64,000 bases of DNA from Ashinkailepas kermadecensis. Its lineage: Eukaryota > Arthropoda > Thecostraca > Neolepadidae. Shown one piece after another: positions 35,927-49,749 of the stretch (the stretch's first letter is position 1; each line of letters starts with the position of its first letter). The notes beneath the pieces were generated by a model. The model made no database searches. It saw nothing but the letters and a program-made list of their open reading frames with translations, and had not been told where the DNA came from. The stretch covers positions 1 through 64,000 of the forward strand of contig JAOTOM010004061.1 of NCBI GenBank assembly GCA_034440615.1. Direction: 5' to 3'. The position numbers and the translations under genes were made by a program.

Positions 35927-38299
35927 CCATTTAGACATCAGGGAGCTGTCCCCAACCCAGACCTTCGCCTTCAGCACCTAAAATAGCACGCAAACTAACG
36001 TAAAATTCCTTAACGTAAATGTCCACCTGCTTGCACCTTGATCACAAACGCTAGCTTTATAGACAGACATGTAACGTACTCGCTTTAAAGGCGGCGCAAA
36101 TGACCTTCATGGTCCGGCACGCCTAAAAAATCACTCTCCCCGGAGATTGTCACGCAATTTGGCCTCAGGCTAGTACGTGCATTGCTCCGCTCCCTTCAAC
36201 TGCTGTGGTTTCCGAACGATATAAGAAGGACGAGTAGGAGGTGGAATTAAATGAAATATCGTCATTGATGGTGTCACTTCAAGGCCGCTTCAAATGCCGA
36301 TCGAAAACACCGTTGTCGAGATTGCATACCCGGTGTTCATGAATGCATGACGTCATCATTGATGGATGCGTTCCGGAATACCGGCCGCCCGCCGGTCGTC
36401 GCGTATTTCGTCCAGCGATAAACAGCCGTGCCAGATGAGCGGGAGCGCTGCCGGTCGGCGGCGCCGCACCCCTCCCGACGGCCACAATTGACAAGTTCCG
36501 AGTAGACTATCTGTGATCTCGGCTGATGGTCGACGACCGATACACCAGAGTCGACCGACTCCATTACGGAAATTGGCAATATCAGCGTAAAATAAATCAT
36601 ACAAGTTTGTCACAAAGTGTTGGTCCGGATACCGCCGCGGTGATGTCGACTTTGACGGTGCCGAGGAGTCGGCCGTGCGGCAAGAAACAGCGCCGGCAGG
36701 AGACCGAGCCACAGACGGCGGCCGTACCAGCCGTCACGGTAGGAGTCTAGAGTGACGGTCCGGCCAGCACCGTCGGCAGGAGACCGAGCCACAGACGGCG
36801 GCCGTACCAGCCGTCACGGTAGGAGTCTGGTGACGGTCCGGCCAGCAGCACAGCAGCACGATATTGTACCATATTGCTTTCCACTATTGCACACGCGTGC
36901 AGAAATAGATACTGCTCTTCGCGTCTCAGTCGCATCGAGTGAGGTAAAAAGGAAATACAAATGGAAAGTAGACATAGTGAAATTAGGGCCGTGATCTGGA
37001 GGGCAATGATTGCGGACGCCGCCGACCGGCGCAGAAAGCGTTGACGAACGACAAGGGCTGCCGTGGGTACCGTATACAGCGACAGTCATGCACGGAGAAA
37101 AACCTGGGGTAAGATGAAACAACTCCAGTCAGCATTATATTTCAAACTCTACTGAGGAGGTGATCTCGTTATATTTATATCCGGACATAACACTGGCAAG
37201 GAGTCGATGGAATGAAAGCCAATCGTGTCAAAGTATTGAAAACGGTTTCCTGAGTTTGCGAAATGGCGCAGCTTTACTGCAATCCATTGGCGAAAATCGA
37301 TGTTCTTATCCCGTCATAATTCAATTGTCCCACGACGACAAATCCGGGCCGGTGCAGCACTGCCTCTTAGTCCGCACCAAATGACAAATCGACTGAATGA
37401 ATATTGACGGAGATTGAAACGCATCAGAATCTACCGACTCAGCTTAATAATAGGAAATTTGTGTGGTCATCGTACTGATAATCGGAAAACGCCTGCTCAT
37501 CAGTTCTTGTAGGACTCACCATAAGGAAATTCAACGATCCTTGGCGTAGTTGTGACCATCGGCGAATGGTCCGATTGTGCTTGCCTAGTATCGAAACTCG
37601 AGCTTACAATTGTCTCCCTCAATGAAGGGACAACATTTTGTGTATTCGTTTGGCAAAAGTCCTGTGCATCGACATTCAGAAAACATCAATGGCACTGTAG
37701 TTCACGACCCAAGATGATAACCGCTGGTGCATGCCACCTGTTGAGCGTGCAGGAACGGTACAACTGGCGCAACGGGACGGAGGCGCATGGGGACATTTGC
37801 TGGTATTTAGAGTGACTCTGGAGAAAGAAATCATCCGGCGATCCGACTTGCCAAGTATCACCAGAATCGCATTATCTAAATAAGTACCTTCTTGGAATTG
37901 TATTCGCTCTAATGCAAAACTCACAGATCTGGTGAAAGCTGTGCTTCCTGCCTGCGCTGTACACTATTGAAATTGGCTTGCTGTGGCTGCAGACTTGTAG
38001 CAGCAAGGGTGTGACACTGTGCCAGTGTACTGGCGTATGTATGTATGTATGTATGTATGTATGCGTTGCATGTAAAATCCTTCCATGAGATGGCTATTAC
38101 GGATTCACGTCATGTACATCTAACACAGTATCGACTAGAGTGGAACAGGAATCGAACATATTCGCTAAAAGTGCATCACTTGACGCAAAAGCTCATGCCA
38201 TCGCAGTCGACCCGTCATAGGGAGAATGGCACCGCACGAGTATATTGACAACATAAGATGTAAGATGTGAGACCAAAGATGCAAAATGTAAGACACGCG
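35927..38299. other. No gene recognised; 80-bp tandem duplication inside
   Basis: CAGGAGACCGAGCCACAGAC and the following 60 bases occur twice in tandem (from 36697 and 36777). A short GTAT tract lies at 38036-38063. Nothing else is identifiable. Confidence 0.55.
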
Positions 38300-39600
38300 G
38301 AGCCAAAATGGGCGTCGTGCTTCGCCAGCAGACGCTCAGCCCGGCTCCACCCAGCAGTCCGGAGTGCCCGGCCGATCCGTTGACGCCACCGTCTGCCGAG
38401 GGTTTGGATATGGTAGAGCTGATTTTTGGCTGCGCCCGCCTCCCCACACCGAAAGACAGTAAGACATGTATGGGAAGACGTGGCATTCGATGAGTAATTT
38501 TGGTGTGTCCTGGGCGAAATGGTGCTTGAAACGGGAAAGGGAGACAAGAAGTGCTACACACTTCTTGTCTAATTGACTGACATGAGTGTCCCAGGACATG
38601 ACAGGGTCGATGACGAAGCGAGAGGGTGACATGGGGGAGTGGGATATGGTTCGGTGGAAATCTTTGGTCACTTTGATGTCTTGGCTGCTTCCAAATCAGG
38701 ATGAAGTCCGACTTTTTTTGGATTCATTTTGAGTGAACTCGATCGAAACCAGGTCTCCATGATTGCTAACGTGCTCTGAATTTGTGAGCGGAGAGCCATC
38801 ATGAGGTCATCTGGTCTAGCGGTGTCCAGCAGCTGAGTGTCGTCTGCGTGGGCTACTTGCGTGGGCTACTGCGTGGGCTATTCGGCAGTTGGACAGATGA
38901 CACGTCAGGCCGTTCATCAGACGACTGAAGAAAATCGGCCCGGCTATCGATCCCTGTGGAACACCGTGTGTGCCGGCTATTGGCGCCTCGCTGCCACCTC
39001 TATCTGGCTGCGTCCGCTGACGTGCTCCTGAACCACGAGGGATCAACCCCGTACCATCCCAGCTTGCTGAGAAGGACGTCGTGGTCAACGCTGTCGAAGG
39101 CCTTGCTCAGATCTGCTCCGGTGACTGATAAATATCACATTTGTCCAAATTTATCGATACCTAATCGACAACGTCGGGCACTGGATGTTCCGATGAATGG
39201 CAGCGATGATAGGCGTACTGTTGGCCGAACGAGATGTTGTTAGCAGAGAGATAGCGGGACAACTGGCTACACAAGTTCTCTGTGATTTTTATAGGCTGGA
39301 CGGCAGATATATGGGCCGGAAGTTAGATGAGATGCCTTCATCACCAGGTTTAAAAATCGACACAACAGCAGCCACCTTTCAAGACTCCAGGAATATACAG
39401 GACACAATTGAGGCGTTCACATTACTCAGCAGGTGAGGTGTGAGCACAGGGAGACACCGCTTCACTACACTCAGTGGAACACCGCCCAGGCCGATGGCGC
39501 ACGAGGCGTTCATTCCCGGATAGTGTGGCCCAGCTCCTCCAGTCGTCGAACTGTGTCGTAGTGGATAATCTGGCATCTGTGAGAACGATGTCCCGGATAG
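38300..39600 (-). pseudogene. CR1-like reverse transcriptase remnant
   Basis: The minus strand contains RT pieces in correct order: LGGVPLSVVKRCLPVLTPHL then LSNVNASIVSCIFLES (about 39515-39380), KVAAVVSIFKPGDEG and SSNFRPIYLPSSL (about 39375-39290), LSKAFDSVDHDVLLSKLGWY (about 39110-39050), HGVPQGSIAGPIFFSRLMNG (about 38970-38910), and the thumb-region DPVMSWDTHVSQLDKKCVAL with PYMSYCLSVWGG (about 38610-38440). Multiple stops, frameshifts and a disrupted catalytic region show a long-dead copy. It is related to, but distinct from, the elements at 14 kb and 32 kb. Confidence 0.82.
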
Positions 39601-42410
39601 GGGGGGAGACGGAGGGATACAAATATAGGGAGAGCAATAGAGAAAGAGCCATCCAGTTGATTATTTGGGCTGGAGGGAGCATAACCTGCTGGTGGCTGCG
39701 TGGCGCCCAGCCAGCCATCCACTCACCGGATGGCATATTGCAAGCGGTTGAGGTCGCTGCGAAATTGTGGAGAGAGGGTGGGTGATGGGAGGGTGAAGCT
39801 GGCCCATCTCTGTTCCATAGCTCAGCGCTTAAGCATTAGGTCAATCAGAGCGCAACAACTCAAATAAGTCGTTTAGATAATGCATACATGGCTCGAGTCA
39901 TTCACTGTAATTTTTGTATGGAGCTCCCGCTGCATCTCGCGCTATGCTACCTACATATTATTACACATCTTGATAAAAATATATTTGGAATGGCTGTTGC
40001 ATGTCTGGTGGGCTGTAAAACGATTGGAGCATCTCATCCGGCGCCTTGAAGGACAAAATTGAACAATACATTTCATGTTGTTAAAACTCTATCGCCGTTG
40101 ACTGTAAATATATACTTGGAATATACCGGATGTCCCTCTCCAGTCGAGACATGTAGGTGGCAACATATACTCTTGCCTGTTGACCAGCAGTGCCATGGAA
40201 ATACTTCAGTTGCGAGACGTCTCACAAAGCATGACAAGATACTCCAGGTTCCCCTCCGAAGACTGCATGTGATACTCTTAATCTCATTCGCTAAATGGCA
40301 TTTGCAATACTTCGGGTAAATCGACGCAGCGAATGCATCGTCGTATTCTGGCCGAGCCAAGGGCAGCTCTCATCCCACCCAGCTAAATACTGTCAGTGGC
40401 GACTCAAGGGCCTGTTGATCCACTAATGGCACAACCATCTACACTTGGAAATGGCATGCGCACCCAAGCTACACATGTCGCCTCAGACGACGATACAGGC
40501 CCGCGTCCGCTCTCGCATTTTCCCTGCACGCACTTTGTCTATTCTGGTATACGCCGGCAACGTGAGCTCATTATTCTTCGTCATTCAAATGCTATGGGGA
40601 AGGGCAGCGCATTACCTCAACTTAATCCCGTTTACTTAAAAGACCTAACGCTTACGCATACAACACTTAGCAAACCGAGTAGGAAGCGGCCAAGTTCTGA
40701 GCTACCGGGCCTTTCGCATACAACACACTACTGAGAACCAGTAAGTCCTCGGTAAATATTCGAGGACGATATTCGACATAGATGTGAGAACTGCGTGCGC
40801 CGAATTAATTGAGAATCAAATTATATTAGCTGCAGGGAATGCATGATTTCAGCGTCCACGCTGCCCGGCTGGAAACCTAGACAATGAAGACGTAGTGCGC
40901 CTGGTCGATTTTTTCTTTGGGGGGGGGGGGGAGTGTGTTGTTCCATACCCAGTGTGATCGGAACCGTCCATAATAGAGGTGGCAAATACCCAAAACTGCC
41001 AGGACCGAAGCCCGGGACCGGTCGGTCTGATATGACCAACCCCAATTGGGGACCGGTCAAAATGCACTGACGTCCGGTCAAAAGATCGGTATAGTAATGC
41101 ATGTTTTTCCACATAAAGTAGCAACATGGATTTGTTCTGTCAAATTCAGGATGTATATGCAATTCACATCTTCTTCGAAAACCTCATTCATTCCCGGAAG
41201 ATGAATTTAAATAAGTTTGTCATCGAGACACTTTTTGCATTGGAAGGCATCAATACAAACATGGTGAATACCAGCAATACTTAAAACATCAGGCTATGCC
41301 CATTACTATCATCAATCTAAGGATAACAAAATTAAGAGCAAGACCACCAACGTTTGATTCATTCTGTGCTCAACAAACTGTAAAACGCGGCACCATGTGC
41401 ACCATTAATAATCATACCTACCAGATTCAGAAATCCAACTTGCAAAATGATTCAGCCATCAACTTCATCACAATCTCTTATGAAGACCAGATAGGTAAAT
41501 GTCCTCCCTTACCACATTGGCTGTGCCGCTTTTGTCTCCAGCTGGAACTTTTTGATTTTGGCTCACTTCGTAATGACTATGATGTGCCTGGCATAGCCAA
41601 TGCGTCAAGTAACCCTTAATGATTGCCATGTACAGCGAAGAGGCCAAAAAGCACCAAATATTGAAGTGAATTCCAACTGACAAAAAAAATACAGAACCGT
41701 TATCACACAAGGATGGCTGAAAATAAGGCAACATGGCAACACCTACAACGATGCGATAATCAGCTGGCGGAGGAATGGCGAATACATAGTGAGTCTTGCG
41801 AGTGTCTAGTGTCCTGTTTTGCTATTGGATACGGTTGTTTGTGTACGAATTGAAATTATTTAGATATACTTTAAGCATGATAATGATATATCTGCTATGG
41901 CCTTTTTTTTAGACAATTCATGAGCTTCCGGAACTCCTACTACTTTAGTTCCTATTTAAGTAGATATGTTTTCATAAACATTATCCTTGCAAGCGATCTT
42001 CAACGTTGTATGCTTATTTTCCGTGCACCTTCATCTAATTACGTCATGCACCACCTTTGGTTTTCTTGTTGAAAGCCATGGCATCTCATTTTTGCTAATA
42101 GCCAAACAGGCCAAAAATTGACTGGTAACTTGATTCCCTGCATCTGCGACATTGAATGGGCTGAAAATAAAAAAAATAAGCGATCGGAGATTGCGGCCAA
42201 TTTGAGGAGGAATAATGATTTCCCTGCATGTTTTTCTTACATGTGTAAGATACTCGTACTGCTGAGGAATGTTTCCCGTTTTCTGATTCCTGGCTTCATT
42301 TGTGCACTGAACAACGTAGAAACGCGTAGCAAAATGTGACAAGTAAAGTAAATAGGTACATTATGGGAGGGGAGTGTCAGTTGATATCTTTACACAATTT
42401 TCAATTCAGG
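39601..42410. other. No gene recognised
   Basis: Mixed sequence with a G-run at 40919-40932 and small palindromic GACCGGTC phrases near 41010-41060. No supported coding region. Confidence 0.5.
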
Positions 42411-42419
42411 CCGGGTTCA

Positions 42420-43345
42420 GGGGTGGAGGCGGCGACGGGCCTCGGCGACCTGCAGCAAATATTGCTGTTCGGCCTCGTTCTTGGTCGGGGCGGTGTTGAA
42501 GTCAGATATCAGTTTGATTCCATGTTCCACTCCATCGCTTAGGACGGTGAGCTTCTGAGCCACCGCCCGATCTCGCTGGTAGGACTCGTCCTACCAGCGT
42601 ATGCCCAGAAAAAGGCATTATGCCCAGAAAAAGACATAAGAGCAAAAAGGCATAAGCAGTGCCTGCGCCATCCACCGTGCGTGGTCTAACACGCCTGGTC
42701 GCCGGAATGTATCCGACACTGGCCGGTGGCCACCGCCAGCGCCAATTGAGCAAACTCCCGGTAGTCGTCCCGCGCTCCTCCCGCCACCTTCAGCACATCC
42801 GCCGTCGCCACGCGCCACTCTGCCAGCTGGTCGAGGCGTGAATCCTGGAACATCGTCGCTTGCGCAGGGACCATGTGCAGCCATTTGTCTCGGAACCGCT
42901 TGAGGAGCGCTATCTCGGGTCCTAACGACGTTCCATTGGCGACTTTGAAGGCGGCGGCCAGCTCCAGGATGTGGTGACGACACGACAGGTGGAGCAGTGG
43001 CCGGCCGAACGTCTCATCCAGCAAAATGCAACACCCGGACTGGACGCCAGTGTTCGACGGAGTCGTGTCAAAGGAGAGCTCAGTAACTCGCTTCGCTAGC
43101 CCCCATTCCACGAGAACTTCTGCAGCCTCGTTCGTGATGGCCTCGCCGGTGCCGGTGAGGAGGGCCGACACTACCAGTAACTTGTCATCCGAGAGCTGAG
43201 GGCCTGAAACGACGAGTACGAGGCGGTGGACTCGTCCCGGCTCAACGTCAATGTTCGGCATGAGCTTGTCGTCCCAGTGCAAAACAAGGACTGCGTCGAC
43301 GGCTTCCATCTCTTTGACGAACTCTGTCATAGAAGAAACTTTCAC
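42420..43345 (-). pseudogene. Transposase-like protein remnant (RNase H-fold type)
   Basis: The main frame (43345-42686, 219 codons) has ELSFDTTPSNTGVQSGCCI then LLDETFGRPLLHLSCRHHIL and ELAAAF. I recognise this pattern from repeated, usually uncharacterised genes in invertebrate genomes. The D-T/N-T-G then C-R-H-H spacing resembles the RNase H-fold core of hAT-like transposases. A C-terminal piece in another frame (about 42560-42424: RAVAQKLTVLSDGVEHGIKL and ISDFNTAPTKNEAEQQYLLQ) fits the same family. Between them, at about 42570-42660, lies inserted DNA with a perfect 12-bp palindrome. The N-terminus is absent. Function and exact superfamily are uncertain. Confidence 0.6.
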
Positions 43346-46304
43346 GTCATATAATTAGCCTAAATATAATTCATTTTCATGAAAGGAAATTATTAGGACT
43401 CTTATTCAGCATAGCCATAATCGGTAATGAATGCGTAGAATATTAGTAATTTTCAAACCCGTCTGCATATTACTTACCTTAAGTCATTTGGCAGGCGACG
43501 ACGTGCCAGAGATACTCAGCCGTTGCGGAGACACCTCCTCCGATGATGACGTCGAAGAGCCACTCAGTTGAGCAACCGCAGTCGCCAACACTTTCCGCCG
43601 CCGTTCGTTCTCCATCTCCAGCCTGGCCTCGACCTCCCTCGGCGGACACAAAATCCCCATCCGACTTGCGCTGCTTGGACCTCATGATGGTCTCGTACTT
43701 GGCGATCAAGGCAACGAACTTGCGGGTTGCATGTTTTATGTCATCTCTCGATTATTTAGCCATCTGACGTCTCATGTGCTCCAAACATACACTCATTTGT
43801 AGTGCAAAAACAGCTTTGTGAAATGTCAACGCCGAGATTCGAACGAGGTGCCAGTCCGTTACATAGGAAAAACTTTGACACACTTACGGGACCCCTGAAT
43901 ATTCTTCGATTCAAATTAAATTATATTCGTGGAATTTCCCCGTCAAACGTCACCAAACGATAGATGATCCCGTGGAAAAAGTCGTGTTTGAAAATTCCCC
44001 AACATCAACTGAAACGCCCTAATGTATATATTAATAGACGTATTAAGCCATTCAAGTTAAGATATGCTTTGTTTTGGAATTTCGTTGTGAACCGTGGAAG
44101 CCTACGAATGCAGAAATAATTACTTACCGCGATTTGCTTTTTTTCCATTGTGAGTGAACATATTTTGCAGATAGCAGATCACGGAGGACTAGCAGCGTGT
44201 AATGTGCTACAATTTAACCCAGGTGTCAATGGTCAGATCAGAAATACTGCTCTAAAACGCAATTTTATAGGATTCAGGGTGAATGCCAAATCCTGTTTCA
44301 GCATAGAAATTAACCCCAGAGTGATTCATAAACCGGAATGGGTTACCTCATTTCATCTCGGGCCAATAACCTCGGATATGCTTTGCAAAGGTTAATGACC
44401 TGTGTCAACAGGCCAGATGAGTTGGTCATCAGCCTGCTCATTGGCCATTTAGGAGTAACCTGTGAGGTTAATTGTCGATAAGTCGTCATTTCAGCGAAAA
44501 ACAGCCTGACATGTTAGCTCTTTGGAAGTCACAGGTCGACGACATGGCGCGACATCGTAAATGTGTTTTTCATACCATTTGGTCGCAAAACAATGCCCAA
44601 TCAGCTATCATCAGCGGAAAAACGCTGATACGTGTAGTTGTTCCCTGGCGGTGAAAGCAACTTTATCGGGGGGGGGATGGGATATCCCCGTCACGCAGCC
44701 GGGGTCAAGGGCTAGTAATATAGCATATACATGCATATACAGCATACATACAGCATACAGCATGCATACTTAAACGGGATATATAGCTATATATATATAT
44801 TCATGCACAGTTATTTATGCTGGCTAAGGTTAGGTACTGAACGTGAGCAACCGTGCTTTGTCAGCCGCATCAGACCTGCCGCTGGGTGCTGATATTGTTT
44901 TTTTCACGAAGGGTTCGGGACACCTTTAGTAAGACACCATTAGGACAGCTTTAGCCAAAGTCGTACTGGCAGCATCAGGGGAAGATAATAATGTTATTTC
45001 CACGTTCGACAGCACCTGCCGGCCACGACGAGGAGTGCCTGAGCAGCAGCTGGCGGCACCTACCGGTGATCGCTGGGCCGGTCATCACATACTTGCTGCT
45101 AAATCCAGTTTATGTCCATAAGCTATCTATTCCTGTCCCACTAAAAGTATCCCGCGAAAGGCATCCCGAATATCTTCGTGAAAGTAGCATTTTGCGCAGT
45201 TTTGCCTAGTTACTGAATTGCAGCCAGATTTTGCAGCGGGCAGGCCCATTTCATGAAATAATTGAGAACTGCTGACCAATACAGTACAACTTCATTACCA
45301 TGATGGTAGCCGGAAATTCGGAACGCATCTCCTGCTTGCGAGGACGTGTTTGTATCATCAGTTTCTTAGAATAACCAGGGTATTATGCCACCAAAAGTCA
45401 CCGGACCAATGGATAAGATATGCTAATCGAGATATGTTATACAAAGATATTCTGTGGAATATTTAAACATCAAACTTACCCTCTTCTGATACTGGCACCG
45501 CGAAATTATCTAAAAGCAGCCTTTCGTAACGTGTCCTACTAACCGTGTCCTAGTTACTATAGGCGTTTCAAAAAGCTTCGTGAAAGCGGCCATTATTACT
45601 ATCGGTGTAAGCAACATTTCAGTCATATACTGTCGTAGTGCGCGGCAACCACAAACCATCATCAAGGCCTGGCTATCATCGAAGACTGCTCATCGGAAAA
45701 GTAATCCTACACGACACGAAAACTTCGGGTGAATCTAAATCACCGGCATGGGCATCTGATCTCGGCCTGTTCCAGGCCGGAGCTCTGGCTCGCTTGGTGT
45801 CCACGTGTCAGCTGTCTGCCCTGGGGCGCTCAGCTGACGTGGCACGCCGAATCCGACACGACACCACACTGTCACGCCACAACCAGCTGCAAAATACCTA
45901 TAATTAACTCGTAAATGGGGCGCGATGGCCGCAATCAAGCCGTAAATGATGTCAATGGGCCGTCACCGGGGCCGAATGTATTCGCGAGGTGGGCGGCACT
46001 ACCTCTGTACGAGCCGCGCTGGACGTTATTAGTGGCGGCCGGACGTCCCACGCCACTGGACCCACTCTCAGACGATGATCCCCCAAGGGTGTTGTTTTAT
46101 ATACTTTTGAGGGGGCAAGTGTTTTTCATTGGCTCAATGTTTGCTCTGCCCCCAATAATTCCAACGTTTAGCATGGGAGCCTATGGAGTGCACCACCAAT
46201 CCATTTTGTTCTGCCCCATTACCTTCATGTATTTTGCCCCCAAATAATTTTCAGAAATCAACACCCGTGATCCCCCTCTGTCGTCGCTGCAGGAGATCGT
46301 GGAT
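43346..46304. other. No gene recognised
   Basis: Includes a weak tRNA-like B-box on the minus strand near 43835, TATA-rich sequence at 44715-44805 and a GC-rich segment at 45940-46080. No coding region is supported. Confidence 0.5.
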
Positions 46305-47018
46305 CAGCCGTGGCGGGAGTAACCGGCGCCAGCAGCGACAAACAATGACAGCCGTGGCGGGAGTAACCGGCGCCAGCAGTAACAAACAATGACAGCCGTG
46401 GCGGGAGTAACCGGCGCCAGCAGTAACAAACAATGACAGCCGTGGCGGGAGTAACCGGCGCCAGCAGTAACAAACAATGACAGCCGTGGCGGGAGTAACC
46501 GGCGCCAGCAGCGACAAACAATGACAGCCGTGGCGGGAGTAACCGGCGCCAGCAGTAACAAACAATGACAGCCGTGGCGGGAGTAACCGGCGCCAGCAGC
46601 GACAAACAATGACAGCCGTGGCGGGAGTAACCGCGCCAGCAGTAACAAACAATTACAGCCGTGGCGGGAGTAACCGGCGCCAGTACAACAAACAACGGCA
46701 GCCGTGGCGAGTGTAACCGGCGCCAGCAGCGACAAACAATGACAGCCGTGGCGGGAGTAACCGGCGCCAGCAGTAACAAACAATGACAGCCGTGGCGGGA
46801 GTAACCGGCGCCAGCAGTAACAAACAATGACAGCCGTGGCGGGAGTAACCGGCGCCAGCAGTAACAAACAATGACAGCCGTGGCGGGAGTAACCGGCGCC
46901 AGCAGCGACAAACAATGACAGCCGTGGCGGGAGTAACCGGCGCCAGCAGCAACAAACAATGACAGCCGTGGCGGGAGTAACCGGCGCCAGCAGCGACAAA
47001 CAATGACAGCCGTGGCGG
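46305..47018. repeat. 44-bp minisatellite, about 16 copies
   Basis: The unit is CAGCCGTGGCGGGAGTAACC + GGCGCCAGCAGTAACAAACA + ATGA. The variable site is AGTAAC versus AGCGAC. Each unit contains GGCGCC. Copies are nearly identical, except one group at 46630-46720. Confidence 0.97.
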
Positions 47019-48837
47019 TGTTGCCGGCGCCACTCTCTTTTCCCCATTATTGCAAGAACAACTCGCCTGGTCATTCGTATGTACATACGTTGGCTGCTTT
47101 TCTTTCGTGAACATTTATTGCTTCTAGTCACATTTCTCCTTTTTCCCGTCAAATCCTTAGTTTGGGTGTCCTCTTCTTTCTCAGAACTTGAGAAACGATG
47201 TAGGCTACCAGCACATAGGTCTGGACTAAAAGCGAACTCCACGAGCCCCATAATTGATACATAAATGCTATGCTGGGGTGTGGGCTCAAGTTGCAATTGT
47301 CCATACCTGGTCAGCCCAGTATGACATCGTATAACTATGGAATGCAAAGCCGATCTCGGAGGCGGAAGCCCAGAGCCCTCACAGCCTGTCTAGGAGGCGG
47401 AAGCCCAGCTTAAGCCGATCTCGGAAGAAGCTCGAAGCCCTCGCAGCCCAACCGCAGTGAAGCGTTCAATTTTCCAGCCGCTTCTTGTTTGACGTGAGTC
47501 AAACTTACGGAATTTATTCATCATATTCTTGTGACGCGACATCGGAACATCGGCATTATTCTAATAGAGATAATTTAGCCGTTAGTGTCTGACGCTGATC
47601 GGCGGGCGGCGAAGAGCAGAGGCGGGACCCACGGCCCACCTCCCGGATCAGTCAGGGAGGACTGGAGAGTCAGTGGGAGTCAGGAGAACGCGAGTCGGCA
47701 GCCGCCGCGGACGGCCGTCCGCGGCGGCGATAATTGTATGGTAATGACGTAACGAGAAGAGGTCCCCGTGCAAATACTGGTGGGCGCGTATTGATTGGTG
47801 GGGCCGTCCGAGTGCTCACCGAGCCGACATTCGGTGTACGTGACGAAGCATCGGAAGGAGGCTGTTAAAAAGCGCCGGGTAGTCATTGCGTATGCAGCCG
47901 CAGGACACTCGAAAAAAACAACATCTGTGCATAATGCATTTCGCGCGCCAAACACAGTGGGAAACTGCACCTCCGAGAAGATAATTTGTGACAAACGTTG
48001 CGCTAAAGTAGGCTGACTTTCAGAGTACACCCATTGTACTAATTTAACGTAGCCAGCGAAATTTACTGCATGTCAGACAAAGCTGGTCCTGTAGGTGTTG
48101 GCTTATATAACTGTAACTGTCCTACTGGCTGTATAACACTGTGGGAAAATGTACCCTTAACGGTCGGATAGAGAACTTTTGGACAATAACAACGAATACC
48201 CTTTGTGGTTGTATGCTTTGTATGCTTATTTATTTGTTTTCCATCCCTCAGCTGGCAGTGCCGCGACTTTACTGTTTATTTTATGGTGTTAACGTAAGGT
48301 TCTTGCAGTCGTTGGGTAAGGGAGGGGGCACTCCTGGTCACCTGATCTTGGGTGGCGGACCGTTAAAAAAAATCAGCAGCACTTAGGTAAGCGCCACTCG
48401 AGTGATTGTCGGTCAACATTCAATCCAATTGACAGATACCTCGAAAATTCCTCTTGGTTAAACCTCATTCACGAGAAACATTTCTCAGCTCGTGTGAACC
48501 CTCTCTCAATTATCCGATTAACTTTCTAATTAAAACTGGTCCAGATGACTTAAACAAATCGCCGCTGCCGACAGATAGCCTGACAAATGGACCCAGTCCC
48601 TCCCACTTAGCACCGGGGATGGCGTGGCTGCCGCCCGCCAGACCCGTACAAATGTCCCGTAATAACACGCCGTCAGCAATAGACAGCCAATATAACATTG
48701 GACGGCGTATTAGGTTCGAGCGGAACAAACATCAAGCCACTGCGCCTGCGGTCAACCATGACCAAAGCTGTGGTGACTGGTTCGCCATAACTTGATAAGA
48801 CAGGCGCGTCATGACCAGCAATGACGCACTGCCAAAA
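47019..48837. other. No gene recognised; small repeat at 47345-47440
   Basis: GGAGGCGGAAGCCCAG and GCCGATCTCGG(A)G phrases recur two to three times at 47345-47440. GC-rich sequence lies at 47590-47730. Confidence 0.5.
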
Positions 48838-49366
48838 CAGTGGGCAGAACCGAGGATCATGGAGGGCAGTGGGGAGAACCGAGGATCATGGAGGGCAGTG
48901 GGGAGAACCGAGGGTCATGGAGGGCAGTGGGGAGAACCGAGGATCATGGAGGGCAGTGGGGAGAACCGAGGATCATGGAGGGCAGTGGGGAGAGCCGAGG
49001 GTCATGGAGGGCAGTGGGGAGAACCGAGGGTCATGGAGGGCAGTGGGGAGAACCGAGGATCATGGAGGGCAGTGGGGAGAGCCGAGGATCATGGAGGGCA
49101 GTGGGGAGAGCCGAGGATCATGGAGGGCAGTGGGGAGAGCCGAGGATCATGGAGGGCAGTGGGGAGAGCCGAGGATCATGGAGGGCAGTGGGGAGAGCCG
49201 AGGGTCATGGAGGGCAGTGGGGAGAACCGAGGATCATGGAGGGCAGTGGGGAGAACCGAGAATCATGGAGGGCAGTGGGGAGAACCGAGGTTCATAGAGG
49301 AGCAGTGGGGAGAACCGATGGTCATGGAGGGCAGTGGGGAGAACCGAGGATCATGGAGGAGCATTA
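48838..49366. repeat. 29-bp minisatellite, about 18 copies
   Basis: The unit is GGAGGGCAGTGGGGAGAACC + GAGGATCAT, with AACC/AGCC and GGATC/GGGTC variants. It is purine-rich on the plus strand. The 3' copies (49290 onward) are more diverged. Confidence 0.97.
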
Positions 49367-49484
49367 GGAATACCTAAAAACCATCGAGGAACAGTAGGAG
49401 AAGCGAGGAGTACGGAATACCAGAGGGATGGATCAAAGTAGACAGTGGACCGTTGGGCTGAACAAATGAGGATGGTAGTGTAAA

Positions 49485-49703
49485 CAGGGGCATATCCAGG
49501 GGGCCAAGGGGCCATGCCCCCTCTCCCCAAGAGGCAGATTTTCCTGATAATTTGCACTAAAATGGAATTTTCTCGACATATCAAAATATTTTAAGACATA
49601 AATATTGTCTTAAGCAGACCGGACGAATATTGGCTGTTCAAAGCTCACGAGTTTTTCTAATTGGGGTTAAAGTCCCCTGGCCAGGCTTCTGGATCAGCCA
49701 CTG
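49485..49703. mobile_element. Possible MITE splitting a repeat field
   Basis: Ends CAGGGGCATATCCAGGG and, on the opposite strand, CAGTGGCTGATCCAGAA form an imperfect terminal inverted repeat over 219 bp. The form CAG.GGC..ATCCAG is typical of small DNA-transposon derivatives. The flanks carry the same style of purine-rich repeat. No clean target-site duplication. Confidence 0.5.
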
Positions 49704-49749
49704 AGCATGGGCTGAGGCGCACGGAGTGGGTGAACTAAAAAGCACGCGA

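Noticed and set aside
36279..37130. Overlapping open frames in GC-rich DNA
   Set aside because: Frames on both strands are of similar length, include an 80-bp tandem duplication and show no conserved motifs.
43820..43870. tRNA-like B box on the minus strand (GTTCGAATC)
   Set aside because: No matching A box at the right distance and no cloverleaf. It could be a SINE remnant but is too weak to call.
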